Below are positions 1 to 6,677 of a stretch of 11,459 nucleotides of DNA, piece after piece. The notes beneath the pieces are model-generated. The model was not told where the DNA came from, did no database searches, and saw only the letters and a list, made by a program, of their open reading frames with translations. The stretch spans positions 1 to 11,459 of the forward strand of contig CAZIKK010000036.1 in NCBI GenBank assembly GCA_964539975.1, in the 5' to 3' direction. Position numbers and translations under genes: made by a program. Positions within the stretch are counted from its first letter, which is position 1. Every line of letters begins with the position of its first letter. This DNA is from 38-11 sp964539975. GTDB taxonomy: Bacteria; Bacillota; Clostridia; Tissierellales; Dethiosulfatibacteraceae.

Positions 1-466
1 TAAAAAAACAAATAATCATAACGGCTTCGGCAAATAATTTGAGTATGGTACCACCTAATACTCCAATTAGCGTGCCGAAGCCTGTTTTTATGGATAAGGA
101 AACATCTTTGCCTTTTAGGAGTTCTGCAATGGTGGCACCGGCAAAGGGACCAACGACAATGCCTAATGGACCAAAGAGAATCAAACCACCAATAATCCCT
201 AATGCCCCACCAATTGCGGCTTGACGGCTACCATTGAAATGTCGTGCGCCAAGAGCGGATGCAACATAATCAACCAACAAGACCATGACGGTGGCAACAC
301 CTTGCAGGACAAAAAAGAAAACAGTCAGTGTTTCAAAATTGGATAGGATGCCATACACTACCATGCCTGAGAAAATAAGGATGACACCGGGTAGTACAGG
401 AACAATGGTTCCTACTAGACCGACAATAAACATGATGATGGCAAGAATAAGTCCTACAGATGTCAT
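1..466 (-). CDS. DUF456-type small glycine-rich membrane protein (3' end cut by window)
   Basis: Reading the minus strand from ATG at 466-464 gives 155 open codons up to the window edge with no stop, beginning MTSVGLILAIIMFIVGLVGT. AAGGAGG lies five bases upstream of the ATG (472-478), which fixes the start. The protein is almost wholly hydrophobic: membrane segments at about 3-34, 45-70, 85-115 and 133-155. It contains the VGxxGTxxPxLPG pattern near residues 15-27 and a run of Gly-rich helix (IGGALGIIGGLILFGPLGI, about residues 86-104) followed by GPFAGA. This pattern and the length (family members are about 160 residues, so little is missing) match the DUF456 family, whose function is unknown. 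It is transcribed away from the LTA-synthase-like gene. Family assignment is from pattern recognition, not a search. Confidence 0.82.
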   Translation of the reverse strand, partial: MTSVGLILAIIMFIVGLVGTIVPVLPGVILIFSGMVVYGILSNFETLTVFFFVLQGVATVMVLLVDYVASALGARHFNGSRQAAIGGALGIIGGLILFGPLGIVVGPFAGATIAELLKGKDVSLSIKTGFGTLIGVLGGTILKLFAEAVMIICFF

Positions 467-479
467 GAGAGCCTCCTTG

Positions 480-503
480 TATGTTATAATTCATTATAGC
501 ATA
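480..503. promoter_or_regulatory. 24-bp dyad over the leftward promoter
   Basis: Arms TATGTTATAAT (480-490) and ATTATAGCATA (493-503) are reverse complements except for one G/T position, separated by TC. The right arm contains the leftward -10 element, so a protein bound here would block the DUF456 gene promoter. The core resembles a Fur/PerR-type TTATAAT/ATTATAA site, but the halves are separated by two bases rather than one. Operator function is inferred. Confidence 0.45.
493..501 (-). promoter_or_regulatory. Extended -10 promoter for the DUF456 gene
   Basis: On the minus strand the sequence reads TGCTATAAT, a perfect extended -10 (TGnTATAAT), 27 bases before the ATG at 466. No good -35 is present at 17 bases (TATGCC), which is usual for extended -10 promoters. 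Confidence 0.55.
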
Positions 504-542
504 GATAATGTGACAGGCATAACAAATCCATCAAGAGGTGCT

Positions 543-571
543 TTGACATTGTCTTTAGAACACTTTATAAT
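543..571 (+). promoter_or_regulatory. Consensus sigma-A promoter for the LTA-synthase-like gene
   Basis: TTGACA (543-548), a spacer of exactly 17 bases, then TATAAT (566-571): both hexamers match the housekeeping consensus at all positions. The expected transcription start is near 578, giving a leader of about 27 bases that carries AGGGGA (592-597) before the ATG at 605. Confidence 0.85.
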
Positions 572-604
572 ATTTAAGGATATTTAAATGCAGGGGAATG
601 AATA

Positions 605-2623
605 ATGGAAAAAATTAAAGAACGATGGCGTGAGTTGCGACAAAAAGCAGGTTGGTTGTTTTACTTTTCAGGGGCGATGATTTATATGGAGATGATCTTG
701 CGTTGGAGCGCAGATCAAATTACAATTAGCTCATCTGTGGTCTTTCCCATTTTAGTTGCTTTTGGTGTGGCCTCGGCCTTTTGCTTTTTAAGTTCGTTTT
801 TAAGAGGAACTAGCCAAAACCTTTTAATGTTGCTAGGACTGTTTTTTGTAACATTTCTCTATGGTTCTCAGATCATATATTTTAGCTTGTTTAGAACATT
901 TTATACGATTTATTCTGCAGGCAGAGCATCTCAGATTAGTAGTTTTATAAGCGATATCCTCTATGTCATTATCTCTAACTTGAATTGGATCATCTTGTTG
1001 GTGATCCCTTTCGTTCTAGGCATTCTCCTCCTTTGGAAAAAGAAAATTGCTTTGGAATCTACGAAACATGTGAGAACGATGTTAATCATGCTATTTTTCC
1101 TGGTGATGATCCTTAATAATACGTTGATGAAAGCATCGGGAGAGAATCAACAGTCACCTTATGATCTACTGGTAAGAAATGCACACCCGGTTGTTTCGGT
1201 AGATCAAATGGGATTGATTACCACTATGGGTTATGATTTTAGGAGAACGTTTTTCGGGGTGGAAGAATCACCACCACCTGTTGTGCCAATGCCAGAAAAA
1301 GATGTGCCTAAAGAGCCGAAACCTGTTGAGGATCAGGAAATAGTCCAAGAAACAGACCAAGAAGAAATAAGGGTGCCAATGTATCATAAAACAGAGATTG
1401 ACTTTGACACGTTGATAGAAGAAGAAAGCAATGAAGTCATAAAAGGCATGCACGAATATTTTCGCGCAGTAACACCTAGTGAGCACAACGATCACACAGG
1501 CCTGTTTGAAGGATATAATTTAATCTTCATTACAGCAGAGGCGTATTCACATTATGCCGTTGATGAAGAGCTGACACCGACGCTTTACAAAATGGCTACA
1601 GAAGGGTATCAGTTCACAGATTTTTATAATCCACTATGGGGTGTGAGTACATTGGATGGAGAATATGTGGCCACCACAAGCCTTATACCCAAGACAGGAA
1701 TTTGGAGCATGTATTATTCAGGCTACAATCATATGCCTTATGCCATGGGAAACAAGCTGAAAGGCGAAGGGTACAAAACCATGGCCTACCACAATCACAC
1801 TTATAATTACTATGGAAGAGATGTCTCTCATCCGAATTTGGGATATGATTATCGAGGGTTAGGCAATGGATTGGAAGTTACACCTACGTGGCCAGCCTCT
1901 GATTTGGAAATGATGGAACTGTCAGTGGATGATTATATTCAAGATGAACCTTTTCATGCCTACTACATGACAGTAAGCGGACATTTGAGATATTCCTTCT
2001 CCGGGAATTACATTGCATTGAAAAATAGGGATCTAGTAACAGATCTGCCATTTAATGAGCCGGCAAGAGCATATTTGGCGACACAAATTGAACTGGATCG
2101 TGCGTTGGAGTATTTAATGACTCGTTTGGAAGAAGAGGGCATCGCAGAGAATACATTGATCGTTATGAGTGGAGATCATTATCCGTATGGGTTGGACATT
2201 GAGGATATCAACGAGTTGGCGGGATATGAAATAGATGAGAAGTTCGAATTATACCAGTCAAGCCTTATTATGTACGCTAAAGGCATGACGTCCGAAACTG
2301 TAGAAAAACCAACTTCCAGCCTTGATATTATTCCTACCATCATGAACTTGATGGGACTCGAGTTTGATTCAAGATTGTTGATGGGAACGGACATCTTTTC
2401 GACAGAAGAATCATTGGTCATATTTTCTGATAGGAGCTTTATCACCCATAAAGGGAAATACGATGCTCGCACAGACAGTTTTACGCCCAATGAGAATGTG
2501 GTGGTGAATGAAGAATATGTAAAAAGCATCCAGAACAGGGTGGATGAAAAGTTCTATTATTCAGCCAGAATACTAGATTATGATTATTACCAACTAGTTT
2601 TGCCAGAAAAAGAAGTTCATTGA
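605..2623 (+). CDS. LTA synthase family membrane phosphotransferase (sulfatase-like)
   Basis: A 672-residue protein with five hydrophobic segments (about 14-34, 44-66, 72-95, 115-144, 157-173) followed by a large extracellular domain of the alkaline phosphatase/sulfatase superfamily. This is the plan of LtaS, which polymerises glycerol phosphate from phosphatidylglycerol onto a glycolipid anchor at the outer face of the membrane. Key residues are all visible: E312 in ITAEAYS (metal ligand, E255 in S. aureus LtaS), T349 in WGVSTLDGEY (nucleophile, T300), H460 in VSGH, and D524-H525 in MSGDHYPYG (metal ligands, D475-H476). Residues 222-255 form an unusual Pro- and Glu-rich linker between membrane part and catalytic domain. 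AGGGGA at 592-597 supports the ATG at 605; an earlier ATG at 598 hits a stop at once. It could act on another polyglycerol-phosphate-type polymer or serve as a primase-like paralogue, which the sequence cannot decide. Confidence 0.9.
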   Translation: MEKIKERWRELRQKAGWLFYFSGAMIYMEMILRWSADQITISSSVVFPILVAFGVASAFCFLSSFLRGTSQNLLMLLGLFFVTFLYGSQIIYFSLFRTFYTIYSAGRASQISSFISDILYVIISNLNWIILLVIPFVLGILLLWKKKIALESTKHVRTMLIMLFFLVMILNNTLMKASGENQQSPYDLLVRNAHPVVSVDQMGLITTMGYDFRRTFFGVEESPPPVVPMPEKDVPKEPKPVEDQEIVQETDQEEIRVPMYHKTEIDFDTLIEEESNEVIKGMHEYFRAVTPSEHNDHTGLFEGYNLIFITAEAYSHYAVDEELTPTLYKMATEGYQFTDFYNPLWGVSTLDGEYVATTSLIPKTGIWSMYYSGYNHMPYAMGNKLKGEGYKTMAYHNHTYNYYGRDVSHPNLGYDYRGLGNGLEVTPTWPASDLEMMELSVDDYIQDEPFHAYYMTVSGHLRYSFSGNYIALKNRDLVTDLPFNEPARAYLATQIELDRALEYLMTRLEEEGIAENTLIVMSGDHYPYGLDIEDINELAGYEIDEKFELYQSSLIMYAKGMTSETVEKPTSSLDIIPTIMNLMGLEFDSRLLMGTDIFSTEESLVIFSDRSFITHKGKYDARTDSFTPNENVVVNEEYVKSIQNRVDEKFYYSARILDYDYYQLVLPEKEVH

Positions 2624-2648
2624 TAAGGCATTTCATTATTGCTATAAT
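2620..2648 (+). promoter_or_regulatory. Promoter of the ZIP-to-agmatinase operon
   Basis: TTGATA (2620-2625), a 17-base spacer, then TATAAT (2643-2648), with TG at 2640-2641 giving an extended -10. The -35 overlaps the stop codon of the upstream gene (TGA 2621-2623). Transcription would begin near 2655, leaving a leader of about 17 bases that holds only the ribosome binding site. No terminator separates it from the upstream gene, so read-through is possible too. Confidence 0.75.
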
Positions 2649-2657
2649 TGAATGAAA
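2631..2657. promoter_or_regulatory. Inverted repeat centred on the -10, candidate operator
   Basis: TTTCATT (2631-2637) and AATGAAA (2651-2657) are perfect 7-base inverted arms with a 13-base centre that contains the -10 hexamer. The placement suits a repressor that covers the promoter, for example a metal-responsive one given the ZIP transporter gene that follows. It does not match a Fur, Zur or MntR consensus that I know, so this is a candidate only; short AT-rich arms arise by chance. Confidence 0.35.
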
Positions 2658-2671
2658 CGGAGGTGAGCGCA

Positions 2672-3163
2672 TTGGAAAGTATCATATATAGTTTTTTTGC
2701 AGGGATTTCTACATCAATAGGTGTTGTAATCGTCATCCTGATTGGCAAACCGAGCAAAAAGGTCTTGGCAGCTTTACTTGGCTTTGCTGGAGGGATCATG
2801 ATTGGGATTTCTGTTTTTGAGCTAATGCCTGAGTCTGTAGAAGTTGGAAGTCTGGCTAGTTCCATCATAGGATTGGTTTTGGGGGCAGGTATGATGTACC
2901 TTCTAGATGAACTGGTACCCCATTCCCATATGTCAGGGAAAGAGGAGCTGGTTGTAGANNNNNNNNNNNNNNNNNNNNNNNNNNNNNNNNNNNNNNNNNN
3001 NNNNNNNNNNNNNNNNNNNNNNNNNNNNNNNNNNNNNNNNNNNNNNNNNNNNNNNNNNTATATTGTTAACGATGAATTGATTCCTCAGGCAAATGAAATG
3101 AACAGTCATTTAGGAAATGCTGGGTTTATTATCGGGTTGTTATTAGCCTTTGTATTTCTATAA
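2672..3163 (+). CDS. ZIP family divalent metal transporter, interrupted by an assembly gap
   Basis: The start is TTG at 2672, placed five bases after GGAGGTGA (2659-2666). The reading frame also opens at TTG 2648, but that codon lies in the -10 element and before the ribosome binding site. Residues 1-95 hold three membrane helices (about 4-25, 31-51, 61-81), with the ZIP pattern GFAGGIMIGISVFELMPES (37-55) and DELVPHSH (79-86), the start of the His-containing loop. After the gap come the end of helix VII with IVNDELIPQAN and the last helix HLGNAGFIIGLLLAFVF. ZIP proteins take up zinc, iron or manganese. The metal-binding helices IV and V (HNxPEG motifs) fall in the missing part. The gap counts as only 34 codons, too few for the absent helices of a protein of about 240 residues, so the real gap should be near 300 bases or more. 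First gene of the likely operon. Confidence 0.88.
   Translation: MESIIYSFFAGISTSIGVVIVILIGKPSKKVLAALLGFAGGIMIGISVFELMPESVEVGSLASSIIGLVLGAGMMYLLDELVPHSHMSGKEELVVXXXXXXXXXXXXXXXXXXXXXXXXXXXXXXXXXXYIVNDELIPQANEMNSHLGNAGFIIGLLLAFVFL
2959..3058. other. Assembly gap (100 N) inside the ZIP gene
   Basis: Exactly 100 undetermined bases. This is the usual placeholder length for a gap of unknown size. The missing part of the ZIP protein (helices IV to VI and most of VII) needs about 100 residues, so the true length is probably about three times larger. Confidence 0.95.
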
Positions 3164-3183
3164 AACACATACTAGGAGGGGTT

Positions 3184-3594
3184 ATGCTAGAAGAGATTTC
3201 TGGAAAATATTACGGTGAACGGTATCAATTTAATTGTGCTGAAGCCATGCTCAAAGCTGTGGATGAAGCATATGGACTTGATTTAGATCACCACCATATC
3301 AAAACAATGGCTCTATTTGGTGGCGGCATGGGAAAAGAAAGCGTATGCGGTGCGTTGACGGGAGGCTTGGCAGCGTTAGGTGTTTTATTTATAAAAAACA
3401 AAGCGAGAGATAGTGAGAATGGCAAGGAAATTGCGGCATCATTCTATGAAAGGTTCATTAATGAATTGTCATCAGATAACTGTGGGCAGTTAAAATCAAT
3501 TTACAGAGATGACGAGAAAAAATGTGACCAAGTGGTTCGAAAAGCTGCGAGAGTATTAGAACAAGTCATTCATCAATATCAACAAAAGGAGTGA
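3184..3594 (+). CDS. C_GCAxxG_C_C family putative redox protein
   Basis: 136 residues with four conserved-type cysteines: C18 (FNCAEAM), C55 in the CGALTGG motif (55-61), C100 (DNCGQL) and C114 (KKCDQVV). The four-Cys pattern, the CGAxxG motif after a GGGMG stretch (46-50) and the length of about 140 match the C_GCAxxG_C_C family, described as putative redox-active or metal-binding proteins often encoded near transporter genes; a ZIP transporter gene lies 20 bases upstream here. No signal peptide or membrane segment is seen, so it is probably cytoplasmic. AGGAGG at 3174-3179 is four bases before the ATG. The function of the family is not established; whether it binds the metal imported by the ZIP protein is inference. 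Confidence 0.85.
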   Translation: MLEEISGKYYGERYQFNCAEAMLKAVDEAYGLDLDHHHIKTMALFGGGMGKESVCGALTGGLAALGVLFIKNKARDSENGKEIAASFYERFINELSSDNCGQLKSIYRDDEKKCDQVVRKAARVLEQVIHQYQQKE

Positions 3595-3596
3595 TT

Positions 3597-4247
3597 ATGG
3601 AAGGACATGTCTTAAAGGAAAAAGCTAAACGTGCATTGCGTGGCTACTGGGCACAAGCGATTATCGTAACGGTGATCGTCTGGTTGATGACAGATGCGTT
3701 CACCCAGCAACAAACGGTGGAGACGGCCAGGTCTAGTTTCCAGCTAAACTTCAACTTAGGAGATTTGTTGAATTTGCTTTTATCGGGACCTTTGGCTTTG
3801 GGAACGGTTTTCTTTTATATGAAAATTGAAAGAAGAGAAGCACCACGAATAGGAATTATTTTTGATGGATTTAAGTTTTTTAAAAAGTCCTTCATTTATC
3901 ATTTGATCACAACAATGCTTATTTTACTGTGGACGCTTCTGCTGATTGTACCTGGCATTGTGGCAGCGCTTAGGTATTCAATGGGATACTATATCATGGC
4001 GGATAATCCTGAGATGTCAGCGATGGAGGCTTTAAGGGAATCTAGCGACTTGATGAAAGGGAACAAAATGGCCTACTTTTCATTGATTTTATCATTTGTT
4101 GGATGGTTTATTGTTTCATTGATAACACTAGGTCTTGGATTTTTGTATTTGATACCATACTTCAGAATGACGTCATTGAACTTTTATAGATCGATCACAG
4201 AAGATTATGAGGACAACTTTTATGTGGAACAAGAGATAGACTATTAA
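3597..4247 (+). CDS. DUF975 family integral membrane protein
   Basis: 216 residues from ATG 3597. The frame also offers GTG at 3591, but that G is the end of the ribosome binding site AAAGGAG (3585-3591), and five bases of spacing lead to the ATG, so the ATG is preferred. The opening (KEKAKRALRGYW, residues 7-18) is the typical start of DUF975 proteins. Membrane segments lie at about 19-32, 57-76, 96-122 and 158-190. A cytoplasmic stretch around 135-155 carries the family pattern of a short amphipathic region (MADNPEMSAMEALRESSDLM). The two-base spacing after the cysteine-protein gene suggests translational coupling. The family has no established role; members are widespread in Bacillota. Confidence 0.8.
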   Translation: MEGHVLKEKAKRALRGYWAQAIIVTVIVWLMTDAFTQQQTVETARSSFQLNFNLGDLLNLLLSGPLALGTVFFYMKIERREAPRIGIIFDGFKFFKKSFIYHLITTMLILLWTLLLIVPGIVAALRYSMGYYIMADNPEMSAMEALRESSDLMKGNKMAYFSLILSFVGWFIVSLITLGLGFLYLIPYFRMTSLNFYRSITEDYEDNFYVEQEIDY

Positions 4248-4261
4248 GACTGGAGGATACG

Positions 4262-5515
4262 ATGAATCGTTTGAATCAATACGCAGAGTTACTAGTTAAA
4301 GTAGGTGTGAACATCCAAGATAATCAAATATTGGTTGTCAGCGCGCCAATTGAAACAGCGGATTTTGTGAGGGAGATCACTAAAAAAGCCTATGAATCAG
4401 GTGCAAGGGAAGTGGTAATTAGATGGCATGATGAGTTGTCAAACAAGATCAGATATGACATGGGACCCGATCAAATATTTGATGAAGTGCCAGAGTGGGT
4501 AAAGGTCTTTTTTACTGACTATTCCAATCAAAATGCTGCTTTTTTAAGCATTTCAGCATCGGATCCAGAGTTGATGAAAACGGTGGACCCGAAGAAGATT
4601 AGCCGTCAAAATAAAGCTATGAATCTAGGATTGTCCTATTGGCGCTCCAGAATGATGAGCAATCAAAATGTTTGGTGTGTGGCCTCCATTCCAACGAAAG
4701 CTTGGGCAAAAAAAGTTTTCCCTAAAGAAACAGAGGAAAAGGCAGTTGAAAAATTGTGGGATTCAATTCTTCATTCTGTTCGAGCCGATGTTGAAGACCC
4801 TGTGGCTGCTTGGCAAAAGCATCAGGAAAACCTGGACACTCGGATCGCTTTTTTACATGATAAAAACTTTAAATATCTTAAATTGAGGAATGACCTTGGA
4901 ACTAACTTGACCTTGGCTTTGCCAGACAACCATGTTTGGTATGGTGGCGGAGATAAAGGGCCAAATGGGCAGATATTTTTTGCGAATATGCCAACAGAAG
5001 AAGTTTTCACAGTACCCCATAGATTGGACGTGGAAGGGATAGTGCACAGTAGTATGCCACTCAACTATAACGGCAATTTGATTGACCGATTTTGGTTTGA
5101 GTTTAAATCAGGTGAAGTAGTTGATTTTGGAGCAGAGGAAGGATTAGATATTTTGAAGGAATTACTGGAGACAGATCCTGGAGCAAAAAGACTGGGTGAA
5201 ATAGCATTGGTCCCATATGATTCACCAATATCTAACCAACAGATTTTGTTCTATAATACTTTGTATGATGAGAATGCATCTTGTCACTTGGCACTTGGAA
5301 GAGCCTACCCAACTTGCCTGAAAGATGGAAGTAAAATGTCAGAAGAGGAACTGGAAGCTGCAGGAGCTAATTTTTCTCTAACACATGTGGACTTTATGGT
5401 TGGAACCGAAGACTTATCCATCACGGGCGTTCAATCAGATGGAACGGAAGTGCCAGTCTTTGTGAAGGGAAATTTTGCTTTTGAAAATGACACAATGAGA
5501 AAGGAAAGGGTATGA
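4262..5515 (+). CDS. M29 family metallo-aminopeptidase (AmpS/AmpT/PepS type)
   Basis: 417 residues, the normal size for peptidase family M29, which removes N-terminal residues from peptides in the cytoplasm using two metal ions (zinc or cobalt). Every ligand and catalytic position is present at a constant offset of three from the Thermus enzyme as I recall it: E247 in PTEEVFT, E313 in LGEIAL, H342 in SCHLALG, Y349 in GRAYP, H375 and D377 in THVDFMVG. The N-terminal part (about 1-180) is the family's substrate-gating domain, with WHDELS near residue 57. GGAGG at 4252-4256 precedes the ATG. It follows the DUF975 gene by 14 bases and overlaps the next gene by four. A role in peptide turnover or in feeding amino acids to the neighbouring ureohydrolase is possible but inferred. 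Confidence 0.93.
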   Translation: MNRLNQYAELLVKVGVNIQDNQILVVSAPIETADFVREITKKAYESGAREVVIRWHDELSNKIRYDMGPDQIFDEVPEWVKVFFTDYSNQNAAFLSISASDPELMKTVDPKKISRQNKAMNLGLSYWRSRMMSNQNVWCVASIPTKAWAKKVFPKETEEKAVEKLWDSILHSVRADVEDPVAAWQKHQENLDTRIAFLHDKNFKYLKLRNDLGTNLTLALPDNHVWYGGGDKGPNGQIFFANMPTEEVFTVPHRLDVEGIVHSSMPLNYNGNLIDRFWFEFKSGEVVDFGAEEGLDILKELLETDPGAKRLGEIALVPYDSPISNQQILFYNTLYDENASCHLALGRAYPTCLKDGSKMSEEELEAAGANFSLTHVDFMVGTEDLSITGVQSDGTEVPVFVKGNFAFENDTMRKERV

Positions 5516-5835
5516 GTCAAGTTAATTTTAAAGTATCTTTGACAGCAAGAAACGCATTGGAATTAATAAAGAGGGAACATACGGCAAGTTTGGTGTATGA
5601 TGAATACATTGATATTGGAGAAGGAAAAGGGATTGGGACGTTAGTTTTTGAGAAATATTATATCAGAAATAGCAACCGAGCGGCTTTGACGGTAATTTGT
5701 GATGACATTAGAGGCAAGACGGAAGTTAGGTCTATCGCTACTGGAGCTTCACAACACATGTTTTTTAAGTTGGATTGGGGTGCTTCAAGCGAATTTGCCC
5801 ACTCAGTCGAAAAAATATTGAGAGACTATATATGA
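5512..5835 (+). CDS. Small conserved-looking protein of unknown function (possibly DUF6054)
   Basis: 107 residues, starting in an ATGA overlap with the stop of the aminopeptidase gene, with AAAGGAAAGGGT just upstream; translation of the two is probably coupled. No signal peptide, membrane segment, cysteine-metal motif or nucleotide-binding motif is seen. The sequence looks like an alpha/beta fold: a helix near 10-23, several strands (LVYDEYIDIG, IGTLVFEKYYIRN, AALTVICDDI, TEVRSIATG) and a C-terminal helix near 93-106. The length and the pattern resemble DUF6054 of Clostridia, but I hold that only loosely. I cannot give a function. Codon use is like that of the neighbours, and the operon position supports that it is a real gene. 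Confidence 0.75.
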   Translation: MSQVNFKVSLTARNALELIKREHTASLVYDEYIDIGEGKGIGTLVFEKYYIRNSNRAALTVICDDIRGKTEVRSIATGASQHMFFKLDWGASSEFAHSVEKILRDYI

Positions 5836-5877
5836 CATTAGATGATAATCTGGTTGATCAACGGAGGAGGGTTTAGA

Positions 5878-6642
5878 ATGAACCAAAAGGAAACGATGAA
5901 CAAGGCTAAACTATGGGCAGGACTGAACAAGCCAACTTTGAATTTAGAACATGTCGACGTTGCAGTTTTTGGAATTCCGTTTGATGGGAGCATCAGTTTT
6001 CGTTATGGTGCAAAAGAAGGACCAGATTCAGTGAGAGCTATTTCTCATGCCATTGCACCGACGACAGAATATTTTGAGGATTTATCCCATTTAAAAGTAA
6101 AAGACTTGGGAGACTGTGAGGGGGACAGCCGGGAAGAGATTTTTGACAAAGTGAGAAAACTGGTGGCCGATCTAGTGGCAGGAGATAGACGTTTTACAAT
6201 GATAGGTGGTGATCATTCAACAACCATTCCAGTACTGCAAGGAATTGACGATGCCTTGGAAGAATCCTTTGGAATCATACACCTTGATGCTCATTTTGAC
6301 TTATGTCATGANNNNNNNNNNNNNNNNNNNNNNNNNNNNNNNNNNNNNNNNNNNNNNNNNNNNNNNNNNNNNNNNNNNNNNNNNNNNNNNNNNNNNNNNN
6401 NNNNNNNNNNNGTGGATATAGATTGTTTGGATCCTGCATATGCTGCAGGAACAGGAACACCTCAATTTGGAGGCATGTCAAGCAGACAATTACTGGATTT
6501 GCTCAAAGGTTTGTTTGACCTTCCGATTATAGGGTTTGATGTGGTTGAAGTAGCGCCTTCTTTAGATGGCGCATTGACGTCAGTATTCGCTGCTAGAAAA
6601 ATCATCACAGAGTGCTGGGGACATTGGAAAAGAAAAGCTTGA
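5878..6642 (+). CDS. speB: Agmatinase-like ureohydrolase, interrupted by an assembly gap
   Basis: The start is ATG 5878, six bases after GGAGGAGGG (5863-5871); an ATG at 5842 in the same frame lacks a ribosome binding site. The ureohydrolase motifs are clear: GGDHS (110-114, H113 binds metal), HLDAHFD (135-141, with D137, H139 and D141 binding the two Mn ions), and after the gap VDIDCLDPAYAAGTGTP, whose two Asp complete the binuclear site, then FDVVEVAPSLD. Agmatinase turns agmatine into putrescine and urea. The gap counts as 34 codons but the distance between the DAHxD and DID motifs is about 40 residues shorter than in E. coli SpeB, so bases are missing. PAYAAGTGTP and VVEVAP favour agmatinase, but arginase or guanidinobutyrase remain possible because the substrate loop partly lies in the gap. 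Last gene of the operon, 42 bases after the small protein gene. Confidence 0.85.
   Translation: MNQKETMNKAKLWAGLNKPTLNLEHVDVAVFGIPFDGSISFRYGAKEGPDSVRAISHAIAPTTEYFEDLSHLKVKDLGDCEGDSREEIFDKVRKLVADLVAGDRRFTMIGGDHSTTIPVLQGIDDALEESFGIIHLDAHFDLCHXXXXXXXXXXXXXXXXXXXXXXXXXXXXXXXXXXVDIDCLDPAYAAGTGTPQFGGMSSRQLLDLLKGLFDLPIIGFDVVEVAPSLDGALTSVFAARKIITECWGHWKRKA
6312..6411. other. Assembly gap (100 N) inside the agmatinase-like gene
   Basis: Exactly 100 undetermined bases, a placeholder length. The spacing of the flanking metal motifs suggests that about 200 bases or slightly more really belong here. Confidence 0.93.
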
Positions 6643-6677
6643 TTGGATCAATAGTTATTTGATGAAGACAAGCCTAG

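Noticed and set aside
484..499. PerR/Fur box in the divergent region
   Set aside because: The halves TTATAAT and ATTATAG are separated by two bases; the known boxes are 7-1-7, so I do not name a regulator.
39..587. Two plus-strand open frames (39-224 and 285-587)
   Set aside because: They are mostly antisense to the DUF456-type gene, which has a good ribosome binding site, promoter and membrane protein pattern; their translations are low-complexity and lack a ribosome binding site.
2648..2671. Upstream TTG start for the ZIP gene
   Set aside because: TTG 2648 overlaps the -10 hexamer and lies before the ribosome binding site GGAGGTGA; transcription probably begins after it. TTG 2672 is better placed.
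3591..3596. GTG 3591 as start of the DUF975 gene
   Set aside because: The G belongs to the ribosome binding site AAAGGAG; ATG 3597 has correct spacing.
5842..5877. Upstream ATG 5842 for the agmatinase-like gene
   Set aside because: No ribosome binding site before it, and the extra 12 residues would span the strong GGAGGAGGG site that serves ATG 5878.
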